A stretch of 64,000 nt of DNA from Methylovirgula sp. GTDB lineage: Bacteria > Pseudomonadota > Alphaproteobacteria > Rhizobiales > Beijerinckiaceae. This document shows, piece by piece, positions 16,206 through 26,470 of this stretch (the first letter of the stretch is position 1; every line of letters starts with the position of its first letter). The position numbers and the translations under genes are program-made. The notes under the pieces are model-generated. The model was not told where the DNA came from, made no database searches, and was given only the letters and a program-made list of their open reading frames with translations. Where the stretch lies: contig NZ_JBBCGP010000001.1 of NCBI RefSeq assembly GCF_037200945.1, forward strand, positions 2,416,501 through 2,480,500. The letters run 5' to 3'.

Positions 16206-19200
16206 TTGACCATTTCCGCCGCTATCCATCACGTCACGCATTATCGTTATGACCGTCCGATCGAAGTCGGGCCGCAGACCATCCGGCTCCGTCCGGCGCC
16301 GCATTGCCGCACGAAGATCGCGAGCTATTCACTCAAGATCACGCCGCCGGACCATTTCATCAATTGGCAGCAGGATCCGCACGGCAATTGGCTGGCCCGG
16401 GTCGTCTTTCCGAAAAGACGAGCGAATTGAAGATCGAGGTCGATCTGACCGCGGAACTCGCCGTCATCAATCCGTTCGACTTTTTCATCGAGCCGTCTGC
16501 CGAGCAATTTCCTTTTGCCTACGCGCCTGAACTCAAAAAAGAGCTGACGCCATATCTCGAGGCCGAACCGTTGGGTCCGCGGGTCGATGAATATATCGCG
16601 GCTCTGCCGAAGGGGCCGATCCACACGATCACGTTTCTTGTCGATCTCAACGCCAATCTGCAGAACGCGGTGCGCTATGTGATCCGCATGGAGCCGGGCG
16701 TCCAGGCGCCGGAGGAGACGCTGGAACTGGCTTCGGGGTCCTGCCGCGACTCGGCGTGGCTGCTCGTGCAGATTTTGCGGCGTCTCGGCCTCGCCGCGCG
16801 CTTTGTCTCCGGCTATCTCATCCAACTGCGCGCGGATGTCGATCCGATCGAGGGACCCAAAGGCACCCAACACGATTTCACCGATCTCCACGCCTGGGCC
16901 GAAGTCTATATTCCCGGCGCCGGCTGGATCGGCATGGACGCGACGTCGGGTCTCTTCTGCGGCGAAGGACATATTCCGCTTTGCGCCACGCCGCATTACC
17001 GCTCTGCCGCGCCGATCTCCGGCGCCGTCGAGCCGGCGCAGGTCGAATTCGGCTTCGAAATGAATGTCACCCGCGTCGCAGAGGCGCCGCGCATTACGCT
17101 GCCGTTCTCCGAGGAAGCCTGGGACGAGCTCGATGTGCTCGGCAAGAAGATCGACGCCGATCTCGTTGCGCAGGACGTGAAGCTCACGATGGGTGGCGAG
17201 CCGACCTTCGTGTCGATCGACGATTTCGAAGCTCCCGAATGGAATACCGCGGCTGTGGGCCCGACGAAACGCAGCCGCGCCGATGAATTGATCCGGCGCC
17301 TGCGGACCCGTTTCGCGCCGGGCGGCATGCTCCATTACGGGCAGGGGAAATGGTATCCGGGCGAGACGCTGCCGCGCTGGGCCTTCGCGCTCTATTGGCG
17401 CAAGGACGGCAAGCCGATCTGGAAGGATCCGGCGCTGATCGCGCCCGTGCCCGTGACGCGGACCGCCGAAGAAATTCGGACGATGCCGCGCGATGCGGTG
17501 GCTGAGGAAGCCTTGCGCGTGCAGGCGGAAAAGCTCACTGCCGGGATCGCCGCGCGGCTCGGTATCGAAGGCGATTGTATTCTCGCCGCATATGAAGACC
17601 CGACCACTTGGCTCGTCAAGGAAGGCAATCTGCCGGAAAACGCTGATCCGCTCGATCCGAAAATCGAAGATGCGGAAGAGCGCAATCGTATGGTCCGGAC
17701 CTTCGCCCGTGGTCTCACGACGGCATCAGGATTCGTGCTGCCGGTGCAACGCTGGAACGCGCAAGCGGAGACGCAGTCGCGCTGGACGAGCGAGCGCTGG
17801 AAGCTGAGGCGCGGGCGGCTGTTTCTCGTGCCGGGCGATTCCCCCGTCGGCTACCGTCTGCCTTTGTCCTCGCTGCCCTGGGTGCCGCCGGCATCCTATC
17901 CGTTCATCGTCTCGCAGGATCCGCTGGAGGAGCGCGGCAGTCTTCCCGATCCGATGGACCTCGGACAGCAGTTCGAACGCGTCGCGTCCAATGATGCCGC
18001 GCATCAGGAACGTGTCGAACAGCAGATCGTGGAGGGCGCGGTGCGCACGGCGCTCTCTGTCGAGCCGCGCGATGGCATCCTCTGCATCTTCATGCCGCCG
18101 GTCGAAAAGCTCGCCGATTATCTTGAGCTTCTCGCCGCGGCCGAGGCGACCGCTGCATCGTTGAAAACGCCGGTTCACATCGAGGGCTATCCGCCGCCAT
18201 TTGATCCGCGCCTCGATGTCATCAAGGTCACGCCCGATCCCGGCGTCATCGAAGTCAATGTGCATCCAGCGAAAAGCTGGGACGAGGCCGTCGCAACAAC
18301 CAAGGGGCTTTACGAGGACGCCCGCCAGTCGCGTCTCGGCGCTGACAAATTCATGACCGACGGCCGCCACACCGGCACCGGCGGCGGCAATCACATCGTT
18401 TTCGGCGGTCCGACGCCGCAAGAATCGCCCTTCTTGCGCCGGCCCGACATGCTCAAAAGCCTCGTGCTTTATTGGCAGCGTCATCCGGCGTTGTCGTATC
18501 TTTTCTCCGGGCTTTTCATCGGCCCGACCAGCCAGGCGCCGCGTTTCGACGAGGCGCGGCTCGATCAGCTCTACGAATTGGAGATCGCGCTCGCGAGCGT
18601 TCCCAATCCGCAGCAGAAGGTGCCGTTGTGGGTCGTCGATCGACTGTTCCGCAATTTGCTGGTCGATTCGACCGGTAACACGCATCGCACCGAAATCTGT
18701 ATCGACAAGCTCTATTCGCCGGACGGACCGACTGGACGTCTCGGCCTTGTCGAGTTTCGCTCGTTCGAAATGCCGCCCGACGCGCGAATGAGCCTCGCGC
18801 AGCAATTGCTGCTGCGTGGGCTGTTGACTTGGTTCTGGCGCGAGCCGCAGGACGGCGAGTTCGTTCGCTGGGGCACGGCCCTGCACGACCGGTTCATGCT
18901 GCCGCATTTCGTCTGGGAGAATTTTCTTGAAATCCTCAGCGACTTACAGCGTGCCGGTTACGAGTTCGATCCGCTGTGGTTCGAAGCGCAGCGGGAATTC
19001 CGCTTCCCGGTCTATGGCGTGGTTGAGCGGGGCGGGTGTGACACTGGAATTACGCCAGGCGCTTGAGCCCTGGCATGTGCTTGGCGAAGAGGGCGCGATC
19101 GGCGGCACGGTTCGCTATGTCGATTCTTCCGTCGAGCGTCTGCAGGTGAAGTGCAGCGGCCTCATCGAGGGCCGCCATGTCATCGCCTGCAATGGCCGCC

Positions 19201-19617
19201 GGCTGGCCGATGACGCCGACGGGCACGTTCGGCGAGGCCGTGGCGGGCGTGCGCTATAAGGCGTGGAAGCCCTCGCACGGTCTGCATCCGACATTGCCTG
19301 TCGATGCGCCGCTGACGTTTGACGTGATTGATACCTGGACCGGACGTTCGCTCGGCGGCTGCGTGTACCACGTCGCATCCGGCGGCCGGAATTACGACAC
19401 GTTCCCGGTCAACAATTATGAGGCGGAAGCGCGTCGGCTCGCGCGCTTCCAGTCCTATGGCCATACGCCCGGCGTGATCGGCGTACCGCGTCCGGAACGC
19501 TCAAGCGAATTTCCACTCACGTTGGATTTGCGGGCCGGCACTAGCGTCATTGCGGGCGAAGCGAAGCAATCTAGGAGTCGTTTCTGGATCGCTTCGTCGC
19601 TTTGCTCCTCGCAATGA
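16206..19617 (+). pseudogene. DUF2126 transglutaminase-like gene, broken by three frameshifts
   Basis: The family is about 1,100 residues. The N-terminus (TISAAIHHVTHYRYDRP) is intact until about 16412, where one base is missing (expected ...FPEKTSELKIEVDL). The long middle keeps the catalytic triad context: Cys in SGSCRDSAW, His in DLHAWAEVYIPG and Asp in GMDATSG. One extra G near 19035 breaks RGGVTLELRQALEPW, and another near 19205 breaks NGRRLPMTPTGTFGE. The C-terminal beta domain is otherwise well kept to FPLTLDLR, where the frame runs into an extragenic palindrome. The absence of in-frame stops suggests very recent damage or sequencing error rather than an old pseudogene. Such proteins usually sit beside other transglutaminase and circularly permuted ATP-grasp genes; none are here. 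Confidence 0.85.
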
Positions 19618-19619
19618 CG
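19545..19619. repeat. Extragenic palindromic repeat (CGTCATTGCGNGCGAAGCGAAGCAATC type)
   Basis: CGTCATTGCGGGCGAAGCGA at the left pairs with TCGCTTTGCTCCTCGCAATG at the right, giving a 75-base imperfect hairpin. From general knowledge this element type is scattered between genes in many Hyphomicrobiales. It lies between two convergent damaged genes and is read through by the C-terminus of the DUF2126 frame, replacing the normal end of that protein. Confidence 0.8.
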
Positions 19620-19624
19620 AGGCC

Positions 19625-20939
19625 TCAGTCCTTCTTCGCGCCGCCGCCCGTCTCGGTGCTGCCGACGCGGATGTTGGTATTCGCTCCGGGCGCGGTTACG
19701 TGCATCCCCTCATGGATGTTGATCGGGGGCTCAGGGGATGATCATGTCGTCCGGCTTGAGGCCGGTGCGCACATCGACTTCTGCACCATTGTCAGCAAGC
19801 AGGGTGAGCTTGCGGATATGCACGACGCCATCTTCATAGACGGCGGCGCTTAGTCCGTTCTTGTTGAAAATCAGCGCCTGTGAGGGGATTGAGATCACCG
19901 GCTGGTCGAGGTGGGATGAACAGCCGAACGGTGCAATAGAGTCCGGGGAAAAGTGTGCCCTCGGCATTGTCGACATCGACCTCGGTCAGCCGTGTGCGTG
20001 TGCCCGGGCTGCAAGGCATTGGCGTTGCGCGCGACCGTGCCATGGAATACGCGGCCGGGAATTTCCGGCACACGGACCTCGGCCGTTGCGCCATCTTTCA
20101 GACCGAAGACGGCATTCTGCGGAACATAGATTTGCGTGCGCAGCACTTCGCTATGGGCGATGTCGAAAGTGCCGTACCCGTCGATTGATCCGCGGTGACG
20201 AGCTGCCGACGTCGATATGGCGCTGGGTGATAAATCCGTCGAAAGGGGCCACGATCTTTTCGAAGCCGGTAAGTTCCTTCAGCCGCGAAACCTGGGCTTG
20301 GCCGGCCTGCAAATTGGCCACCGCGACTCTCACAGCCGCGCTCTGCGCCTGAGACGTCAACCGGTCGTTGTCGCCCTGCTGCTTGGTCTGCCAGCCCTGA
20401 ACGACGAGGGTTTGGGTCCTCTGGTTCGTCACTTTGGCAAGCTGCGAGTTCGACTGCGCCTGTGCGATGGCCGCCTCCAGTTGCGAGACTTGCGCCTCGG
20501 CCTGAAGAAGCTGCTGATCGAGGTCCGGCGCCGCGATGATGCGAGCACGTCGCCCGCCTTCACTTCGCTGCCGATATCGACATTGCGCTTCGAGATATAG
20601 CCTGTCGCGCGCGCATAGACTGTGGCGGCGTCGAAGGCCTCGGTGCTGCCTTGGCAGGTCGAGGACACGCGGGGCGTCTGTGCTCGCGACGCGCGCGACA
20701 CGGACGATAGGGACTGTCTCTTCCTGCTGTTTTTGCGTATCAGCGGCGGCGGCCTGTCGCTGCGCATGGCCCCAGGCGCCGAAGATGACGAGGCCGGCGA
20801 GGGCGAGAAGTGCGCAAATGGCGACAAGGCCGAGGTGGCGGGGCCGCTTCGCGTGCGGCGGCTCATGCGGCTGCGTTTCCTTTGGCTTCTGCGCCGGTTC
20901 TGGCCCGGGCTTTTGGGGCTGCTGGACTTCGTCGCGCAT
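19625..20939 (-). pseudogene. RND efflux membrane fusion protein gene, about seven frameshifts
   Basis: Read across frames this is a standard HlyD/AcrA-type adaptor of about 430 residues. It has a Pro-rich N-terminus, a membrane anchor (HLGLVAICALLALAGLVIFG), a hairpin (QQLLQAEAQVSQLEAAIAQA), the lipoyl half IVAPFDGFITQRHIDVGS, the barrel RTQIYVPQNAVFGLKDGATA, and a C-terminal PDDMIIPEPPINIHEGMHV ending in a GGGAKKD tail. Frame changes lie near 20651, 20540, 20201, 20166, 20004, 19913 and 19735, four insertions and three deletions of one base. The residues between them remain conserved and no in-frame stop is seen, which points to poor sequence or very recent decay. It follows the RND permease gene by 43 bases on the same strand. 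Confidence 0.85.
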
Positions 20940-20982
20940 CAGATAAAATCCTTATGTGCGAAAAACACTGAAGCGAACTTGC

Positions 20983-23900
20983 TCATCGGGCCGGCTCATT
21001 TTCTGACTCTTGGCGCGAATTCTCAGTAGGCTCAAACCGGCCAATGATAGAATAAAGCCATGGCACGAACAAAAGCGTCGTCACTGTGCCGATGAGGACG
21101 CCGCCGATCACCGCGCGCGCCAGAACCGCGTTCTGCTCCTCGCCCGGCGCGCCGATCGCCATCGGTATCATACCGACCATCATCGCGGCCGCCGTCATCA
21201 GCACCGGCCGGATACGGGTGCGCCCGGCGGAGCGCGCGGCATCAAGGGCATTCAGACCCTCGTGGCGCTGATCGCGCGCGAAGGTTACGAGCAGGATCGA
21301 ATTGGCCGAGGCGACGCCGATCGACATGATCGCGCCCATCAGCGACGGCACGCTGATCGATGTCCCGGTTACATACAGCATCAGCAAAATGCCAGCGCCA
21401 GCCCCCGGCAACGCCAGGATGATCGCCAGAGGATCGAGGAAGCTCTGATAGTTAACGACCATCAGCAGATAGACGAAGACGGCGGCGAACAGCAGTCCAA
21501 ACGTCAGGTTTTGAAAGGCCGAGTTCATGCTGTCGATCTGGCCCCGGACAATGAACTTGTTGCCGGGTTTCAATTTAGACTGAAGATCTTTCACGATACT
21601 GCTGATGTTCTTGGCGACGCTGCCGAGATCACTGTCCTGCACGCTTGCGTAAATGTCGTAGAGCGGCTGGATGTTGGCGTGATTGTACACGGACTGGATA
21701 TATTGCCGGTGCATCGAGGCGACATTGCCCAAAATGTTCGGCACTGGCGTATCGATGGAAGCCTGGCTCACAACCGGCGTATTGTTGAGATCGTTGAGGC
21801 TGGCGATGCGGTATTCTGGCGTCTGCACCGCGAAATAATAGGGAATGCCGTTCTTCGGATCGGTCCAGAAGTTGGGTGACACCTGCTCGGATGAGCTCAA
21901 GCTGATGTTGAGATTGTTCGCGATGCTGTTGATGTTGAGGCCGAGTTCCTGCGCGCGGATGCGGTCGACGAAGTAATAGAGTTCCGGCGCATCGAGTTCC
22001 TGCTGGATATGAACATCGACGAGGCCTGCGACGCGCGACATGCGCTCGCGCAGTTCCTTCGCGACATCCTGATTTCCGGCGCGGTCGGGGCCTTGGACGA
22101 CGACATCGATCTGCGAGGGAATGCCGAAGTTGAGGATTTGCGTCACCATATCCGCAGGCTGCGAATAGAACAGCACGTTGGGGAATTCGCGGGTGAGATC
22201 GCGGCGCAGCTTTTTGACGATTTCGAAGGTTGGCGGATGGCCTTCCTTCAAGGCAATCTGGATGGTGCCGTCGTTGACGCCGATCGCCGAACCGTCGGTG
22301 AAGGCGAGATTATAGGTTCGCTGTGGGAGGCCGATATTGTCAAGGATCAGGTCCAGATTCTTGGCGGGAATGTCCTGGCGGATACGATCTTCGATGGCCT
22401 GGAAGATCCCCTCCGTAGCTTCGATGCGCGTGCGCGCCGGGGCGCGGACATGAAGCTGGATCAGGCCGGTATCGACCTGCGGGAAGAAGTCCGTGCCGAC
22501 TTGCGTCGCGAGAAAGGCTGCGCCACCGATCACGCAGAGCGCGACGAGCGGCACGACGATGCGGCTCGCGAGCACATGCTCCAGCACGTAGGTGTAGCCC
22601 TCGCGAAAACGATCGAAACCGGCGTTGAACCCGTCGTGGAAGCGGCTGAACCAGGAGGAATGCCCAGCGGCATGTTGGGCCTGTTCTTTCCGCAGCAAGA
22701 TGCGGATGATGATTGGCGTCAGCGTGCGTGACAGGATGTAGGAGGTCAGCATCGCGAAGGCGACCGCCATGCCAAGAGGCGTGAACAGATAGCGCGCCGC
22801 GCCTTGCAGGAAGAAGACCGACACGAAGACGCTGCAGATCGCGAGCGTCGACACGAGCGTCGGCAGGGCGATCCCCGCTGAGCCGTTCAGCACCGCGTCG
22901 TCGAATTCCATGTTCTCTTCGAACAGGCGGTGCGTGTTCTCGATCGCGACCGTGGAATCATCGACCAGAATGCCGACCGCCAGGGCGAGGCCGCCGAGCG
23001 TCATTGTATTGATCGTCTGGCCGAGGGCCGAAAAGATCGCGATCGAGGAGAGGATCGAGAGCGGGATCGAAATCATCACGATCAACGTCGAGCGCCACGA
23101 GCCGAGGAAGATGAGGATCATCAAGGCGGTGAGACCGGCAGCGATGGCGCCTTCGCGAAGCACGCTGTTGATGGCTTCGCTGACGAAGACGGATTGGTCG
23201 AAGAGGACATGCATCTCCATGCCGGGCGGGGCGGCCTTGAGAAGCTCCGGCAGCGACGCTTTGACCGCATTCACGACATCGAGCGTTGAGGCGTCGCCGT
23301 TCTTGATGATGGTCAGAAGAACGGAGCGTTTGCCGTTGGCGCGAACGACATTTTGCTGGACGGCCCAGCCATCGCGGACATGCGCCACGTCGGCGAGGCG
23401 TATGGTCGTCGCGCCAATCTGGCGCAGCGGCAGCCTGTTGAGAGCGTCGATGGTTTCGGCCATCGCGTTCATGCTGACGATATATTGCGTATTGCCGATC
23501 TTGGCGTCGCCGGAGGGCAAGGTCAGGCTCTGCGCGTTGACGGCGGTGAGGACATCGTTGGGGGTCAACCCGTTGGCGCGCAGCGCGTCGGGGTTGAGAT
23601 CGACCATGATCTGCCGGTACTTGCCGCCATAGGGTGTCGGCAGGGTAATGCCCTGGATCGGCGCCAGCGCCTGACGCAGACTGTAGATGCCGTAGTCGTA
23701 AAGCTGCTGCTCGTTCATCCGGTCAGAGCTCAAGCTCAACTGAAGGACCGGGACGCTCGAGGCGTTGTATTGCACGATGATCGGCGGCTGAATGCCGGGT
23801 GGCATCAGGGCGCGGATCGCGTTCGTGGCCGAGACGATCTGGGCGATAGCGAGATCGACGCTCACACCCTGCTGGAAGAATATCTTCTGGACGGCGACGC

Positions 23901-24162
23901 CCGACAGCGTTTGCGATTCCATATCGCGGACGTTGTTGACGTTCGCGCTGATCGAATATTCGCTGTAGGTCGTGACGCGGGCTTCCATCTCCTGAGGCGT
24001 CAGGCCCGTATACTGCCAGATGACGGTGACGACCGGGATGTTGATGACCGGGAAGATGTCTTTGGGCGCGGAGATGATCGCGCTGATGCCCAAGAAGAGA
24101 ATCGCCAGCGCCATCACGTAAAACGTGTGGGGAAACCGTAACGCGAAGCGAACGATACCCAT
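20983..24162 (-). CDS. RND-family efflux pump permease
   Basis: This intact 1,059-residue inner membrane pump has 12 transmembrane segments and two large periplasmic loops. The start MGIVRFALRFPHTFYVMAL leads the first helix. IFPVINIPVVTVIWQYTGL and the Asp pair of the proton relay in VGILVDDSTVAIENTHRL are typical of HAE-type pumps. The last third repeats the fold (GAIMSIGVASANSILLVTFA). It would export hydrophobic compounds using the proton gradient. The adaptor gene directly downstream is frameshifted as given, and no outer membrane channel gene is nearby. An AraC gene is transcribed divergently and may regulate it. Confidence 0.93.
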   Translation of the reverse strand: MGIVRFALRFPHTFYVMALAILFLGISAIISAPKDIFPVINIPVVTVIWQYTGLTPQEMEARVTTYSEYSISANVNNVRDMESQTLSGVAVQKIFFQQGVSVDLAIAQIVSATNAIRALMPPGIQPPIIVQYNASSVPVLQLSLSSDRMNEQQLYDYGIYSLRQALAPIQGITLPTPYGGKYRQIMVDLNPDALRANGLTPNDVLTAVNAQSLTLPSGDAKIGNTQYIVSMNAMAETIDALNRLPLRQIGATTIRLADVAHVRDGWAVQQNVVRANGKRSVLLTIIKNGDASTLDVVNAVKASLPELLKAAPPGMEMHVLFDQSVFVSEAINSVLREGAIAAGLTALMILIFLGSWRSTLIVMISIPLSILSSIAIFSALGQTINTMTLGGLALAVGILVDDSTVAIENTHRLFEENMEFDDAVLNGSAGIALPTLVSTLAICSVFVSVFFLQGAARYLFTPLGMAVAFAMLTSYILSRTLTPIIIRILLRKEQAQHAAGHSSWFSRFHDGFNAGFDRFREGYTYVLEHVLASRIVVPLVALCVIGGAAFLATQVGTDFFPQVDTGLIQLHVRAPARTRIEATEGIFQAIEDRIRQDIPAKNLDLILDNIGLPQRTYNLAFTDGSAIGVNDGTIQIALKEGHPPTFEIVKKLRRDLTREFPNVLFYSQPADMVTQILNFGIPSQIDVVVQGPDRAGNQDVAKELRERMSRVAGLVDVHIQQELDAPELYYFVDRIRAQELGLNINSIANNLNISLSSSEQVSPNFWTDPKNGIPYYFAVQTPEYRIASLNDLNNTPVVSQASIDTPVPNILGNVASMHRQYIQSVYNHANIQPLYDIYASVQDSDLGSVAKNISSIVKDLQSKLKPGNKFIVRGQIDSMNSAFQNLTFGLLFAAVFVYLLMVVNYQSFLDPLAIILALPGAGAGILLMLYVTGTSISVPSLMGAIMSIGVASANSILLVTFARDQRHEGLNALDAARSAGRTRIRPVLMTAAAMMVGMIPMAIGAPGEEQNAVLARAVIGGVLIGTVTTLLFVPWLYSIIGRFEPTENSRQESENEPAR

Positions 24163-24461
24163 TCCCGGCTCCGACCGATCGATTATCTGGGAGAAGACTC
24201 TGCGGCGCAGGACGCGCAGAGCTTCGCTGGCCGTTCCGAAGCGGTCAGCCTACCTTAATCTATCAACGCTGGTTTGGCTCCGCTTGATCGGTCTTGCTCA
24301 TCGGAACGGAATTCACCTTAGATTCAAGGAAATCGGGCTAAGTACGCTCACTGGCGCGTGAATGGCGTTGAAGTCGGCCGGCGGCGCGGCCATATCCGAA
24401 CAAAATCAAGCTTGGGCGAGGGACGTTAGGGAGGCGAAGTCCTTCTCTGTTTGGATGGTCA
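24163..24461. other. Divergent promoter region between RND permease and AraC gene
   Basis: This gap of 299 bases must hold promoters in both directions. I saw no strong palindrome or terminator in it and no gene. An AraC-type site would be expected here. Confidence 0.4.
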
Positions 24462-25358
24462 ATGAACGTTCCGAATCCCGACTTTGGCACGCCGCGGGTT
24501 AATTATACGCCACCTCATATTATCCAGCGGCGGGTTGCTGCCTGGCGCGGGCTTTGGGCAGAAACGATCGAACTGACCCAGTCCGAGCCGTATGAATACG
24601 ATTTCCACGCACCCTTTCATCTCCTGATCGCCGCCGAACGTTCTGAGCGCTATGAGGGCGAAACGTGCCTTGAAGGCCTGCCGAAATCCTATCAGCGGGA
24701 ATTGTCGCGCCGGATGACCTTCGTCCCCGCCGGGCGCCGCTTCCGCGGTTGGCAGAAGCCCCGGGTTTTGAGCCGTGTGAATCTTTTTTACATCGATCCG
24801 CGCGGCCCCTTGCTCGATCCCGAACTCGGCTTCGATACGATCGAGCTGAAGCCGCAGCTTTTCTTTTTCGACCCGGACATGTGGGCGACTGCGCTTAAGC
24901 TCAAAGCGCAGATCACGGCGCCGAATGCGATCTCAAGCCGTTATGCCGAGGCGCTCGGCGCGGTCCTCTGCCACGAATTGATCCGATTGAATGGCGGGGC
25001 CAAAGCGCCGCGGCGCACCGGCCGGCAAACGGGGCTTGCGCCGTGGCAGCAGAAGCGCATCGCGGATTATATCGAGACACGGCTCGACGCGCGTCTGACG
25101 ATCGCGGACATGGCAGCGCTGGTGCATCTGAGCCCGTTTCACTTTTCCCGGGCGTTCAAGCAATCCTTCGGCATGCCACCGCACCGTTATCACATGATGC
25201 GTCGCGTCGAGGCGGCGAAGACGCTGCTCAATGCGACATCGACGCCGATGACGGAAATCGCGCTGCAACTCGGCTTCAGCGAGGCGAGTTCGCTCAGCGC
25301 CGGTTTTCGCCGGGTGACGGGGGTCAGCCCGAGTGCTTATCGGCGAGTCGCGGGCTGA
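24462..25358 (+). CDS. AraC-family transcriptional regulator
   Basis: The protein has 298 residues. The N-terminal 190 or so form an uncharacterised sensor part, including YEYDFHAPFHLLIAAERSER and MTFVPAGRRFRGW. The C-terminal AraC/XylS domain has two helix-turn-helix units: RLTIADMAALVHLSPFHFSR with AFKQSFGMPPHRYHMMRRVE, and MTEIALQLGFSEASSLSAGF with RRVTGVSPSAYRR. It is divergent from the RND permease, which is the usual arrangement for a regulator of the pump, and it converges on fdsD with one base between stops. Confidence 0.9.
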   Translation: MNVPNPDFGTPRVNYTPPHIIQRRVAAWRGLWAETIELTQSEPYEYDFHAPFHLLIAAERSERYEGETCLEGLPKSYQRELSRRMTFVPAGRRFRGWQKPRVLSRVNLFYIDPRGPLLDPELGFDTIELKPQLFFFDPDMWATALKLKAQITAPNAISSRYAEALGAVLCHELIRLNGGAKAPRRTGRQTGLAPWQQKRIADYIETRLDARLTIADMAALVHLSPFHFSRAFKQSFGMPPHRYHMMRRVEAAKTLLNATSTPMTEIALQLGFSEASSLSAGFRRVTGVSPSAYRRVAG

Positions 25359-25359
25359 A

Positions 25360-25626
25360 TTATTGCTGCTGCGCGGCCTGAGCTTGCTGTTTGCGTTCAA
25401 GCATTTGCAGCGCTTCTTTGACCGGCGGCGTTAAGCCTTCGCCGCCTCCCGCGATATGCGCGTAGATCTGCTTGAGCATCCGCGAATTCCAGAATTTCTC
25501 GACATGGTCGGCGACGCCGGCGACTTCCTTGTCGTGACCCTGCGTGGCGAAAAAGCCGCCGATCTGGTTGGCCATGTAGATCAGCCGGTCGAGCGTATGC
25601 GACTTCTCATGCGTATCATGCGACAT
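25360..25626 (-). CDS. fdsD: NAD-dependent formate dehydrogenase delta subunit
   Basis: This protein of about 88 residues matches FdsD: HTLDRLIYMANQIGGFFATQ, then VADHVEKFWNSRMLKQIYAH and LTPPVKEALQ. It is a small subunit needed for activity of FdsGBA enzymes. A Gln/Ala-rich tail ends it. The ATG at 25626 is preferred to a TTG at 25635. It overlaps the end of fdhD and is the last gene of the fds operon. Confidence 0.92.
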   Translation of the reverse strand: MSHDTHEKSHTLDRLIYMANQIGGFFATQGHDKEVAGVADHVEKFWNSRMLKQIYAHIAGGGEGLTPPVKEALQMLERKQQAQAAQQQ

Positions 25627-26470
25627 GTGATGCAACTTGGCGGGAGGTTTCGTTCAATCTCTCGGGATGGGTGAAGACTTCGAAATCCTGACGCCGCGCA
25701 ACGGCGACAAGCGTCATCCCCGCCTCATCGGCGAGCTTTATGGCGGCGGCCGTCGGCGCCGACACGGCGACCAAAACCGGGGCATTGATCCGCGCCGCTT
25801 TCTGGATCAATTCAATCGAAACACGACTCGTCATGAGGATCATCCCGTCCGCCGCCGTGCGGCCGTCGCGGACAAGGGCGCCGACGAGCTTGTCGAGCGC
25901 ATTGTGGCGGCCGACGTCCTCGCGCAGAGCGACAAGGCCCTCACGTTCAGTCCAGAACCCGGCGCCGTGGACGGCGTGGGTCACGCCGTTCAAGGTCTGC
26001 GCGGGATCGAGCGAGGCCATCGCAGCGATAATGGCCTGAGACGAGACTTTGGCCTCGGCGGTCACGCGCGGTAATGGTCGCATCGCGGCTTCGAGACTCT
26101 CGATGCCGCAGAGGCCGCAGCCTGTCGGGCCGGCCATGCTGCGCCTGCGCTTGGCATAGGCTTCGGCGCGGTCGCCCTTGAGCCAGACACGCGCTTCGAT
26201 CCCGAGCGGCGTCGGCATGATTTCGAGATTTTCGATCTCGCTTCGATCTTCGATCAGCCCCTCGGTTAGCGCGAAGCCGATTGAAAAGTCTTCGAGATCG
26301 GCAGGCGTGGCCATCATCACCGCATGGGTCGAGCCATTATAGGTGAAGGCGACGGCTTGCTCGTCCGGCACCATCCGCGTCGACGGAAAGGAAACGCCGC
26401 CACGCTGCGCCGTACATGGGACGCTGACCGCGGGGGCGGGCAGCGATGTTTCGTCGCCTGTGTCGCTCAT
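25616..26470 (-). CDS. fdhD: Formate dehydrogenase accessory sulfurtransferase FdhD
   Basis: The 284-residue protein carries the Cys-x-x-Cys loop GPTGCGLCGIESLE (Cys118 and Cys121), which transfers sulfur to the molybdenum cofactor before insertion into formate dehydrogenase. Other signatures are NGSTHAVMMATPADLEDF, GFALTEGLI, DVGRHNALDKLVGAL and LMTSRVSIELIQKA. Its start overlaps the fdsA stop (ATGA). It lies between fdsA and fdsD, the common fdsGBACD order in which FdhD is the C gene. Confidence 0.94.
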   Translation of the reverse strand: MSDTGDETSLPAPAVSVPCTAQRGGVSFPSTRMVPDEQAVAFTYNGSTHAVMMATPADLEDFSIGFALTEGLIEDRSEIENLEIMPTPLGIEARVWLKGDRAEAYAKRRRSMAGPTGCGLCGIESLEAAMRPLPRVTAEAKVSSQAIIAAMASLDPAQTLNGVTHAVHGAGFWTEREGLVALREDVGRHNALDKLVGALVRDGRTAADGMILMTSRVSIELIQKAARINAPVLVAVSAPTAAAIKLADEAGMTLVAVARRQDFEVFTHPERLNETSRQVASHVA

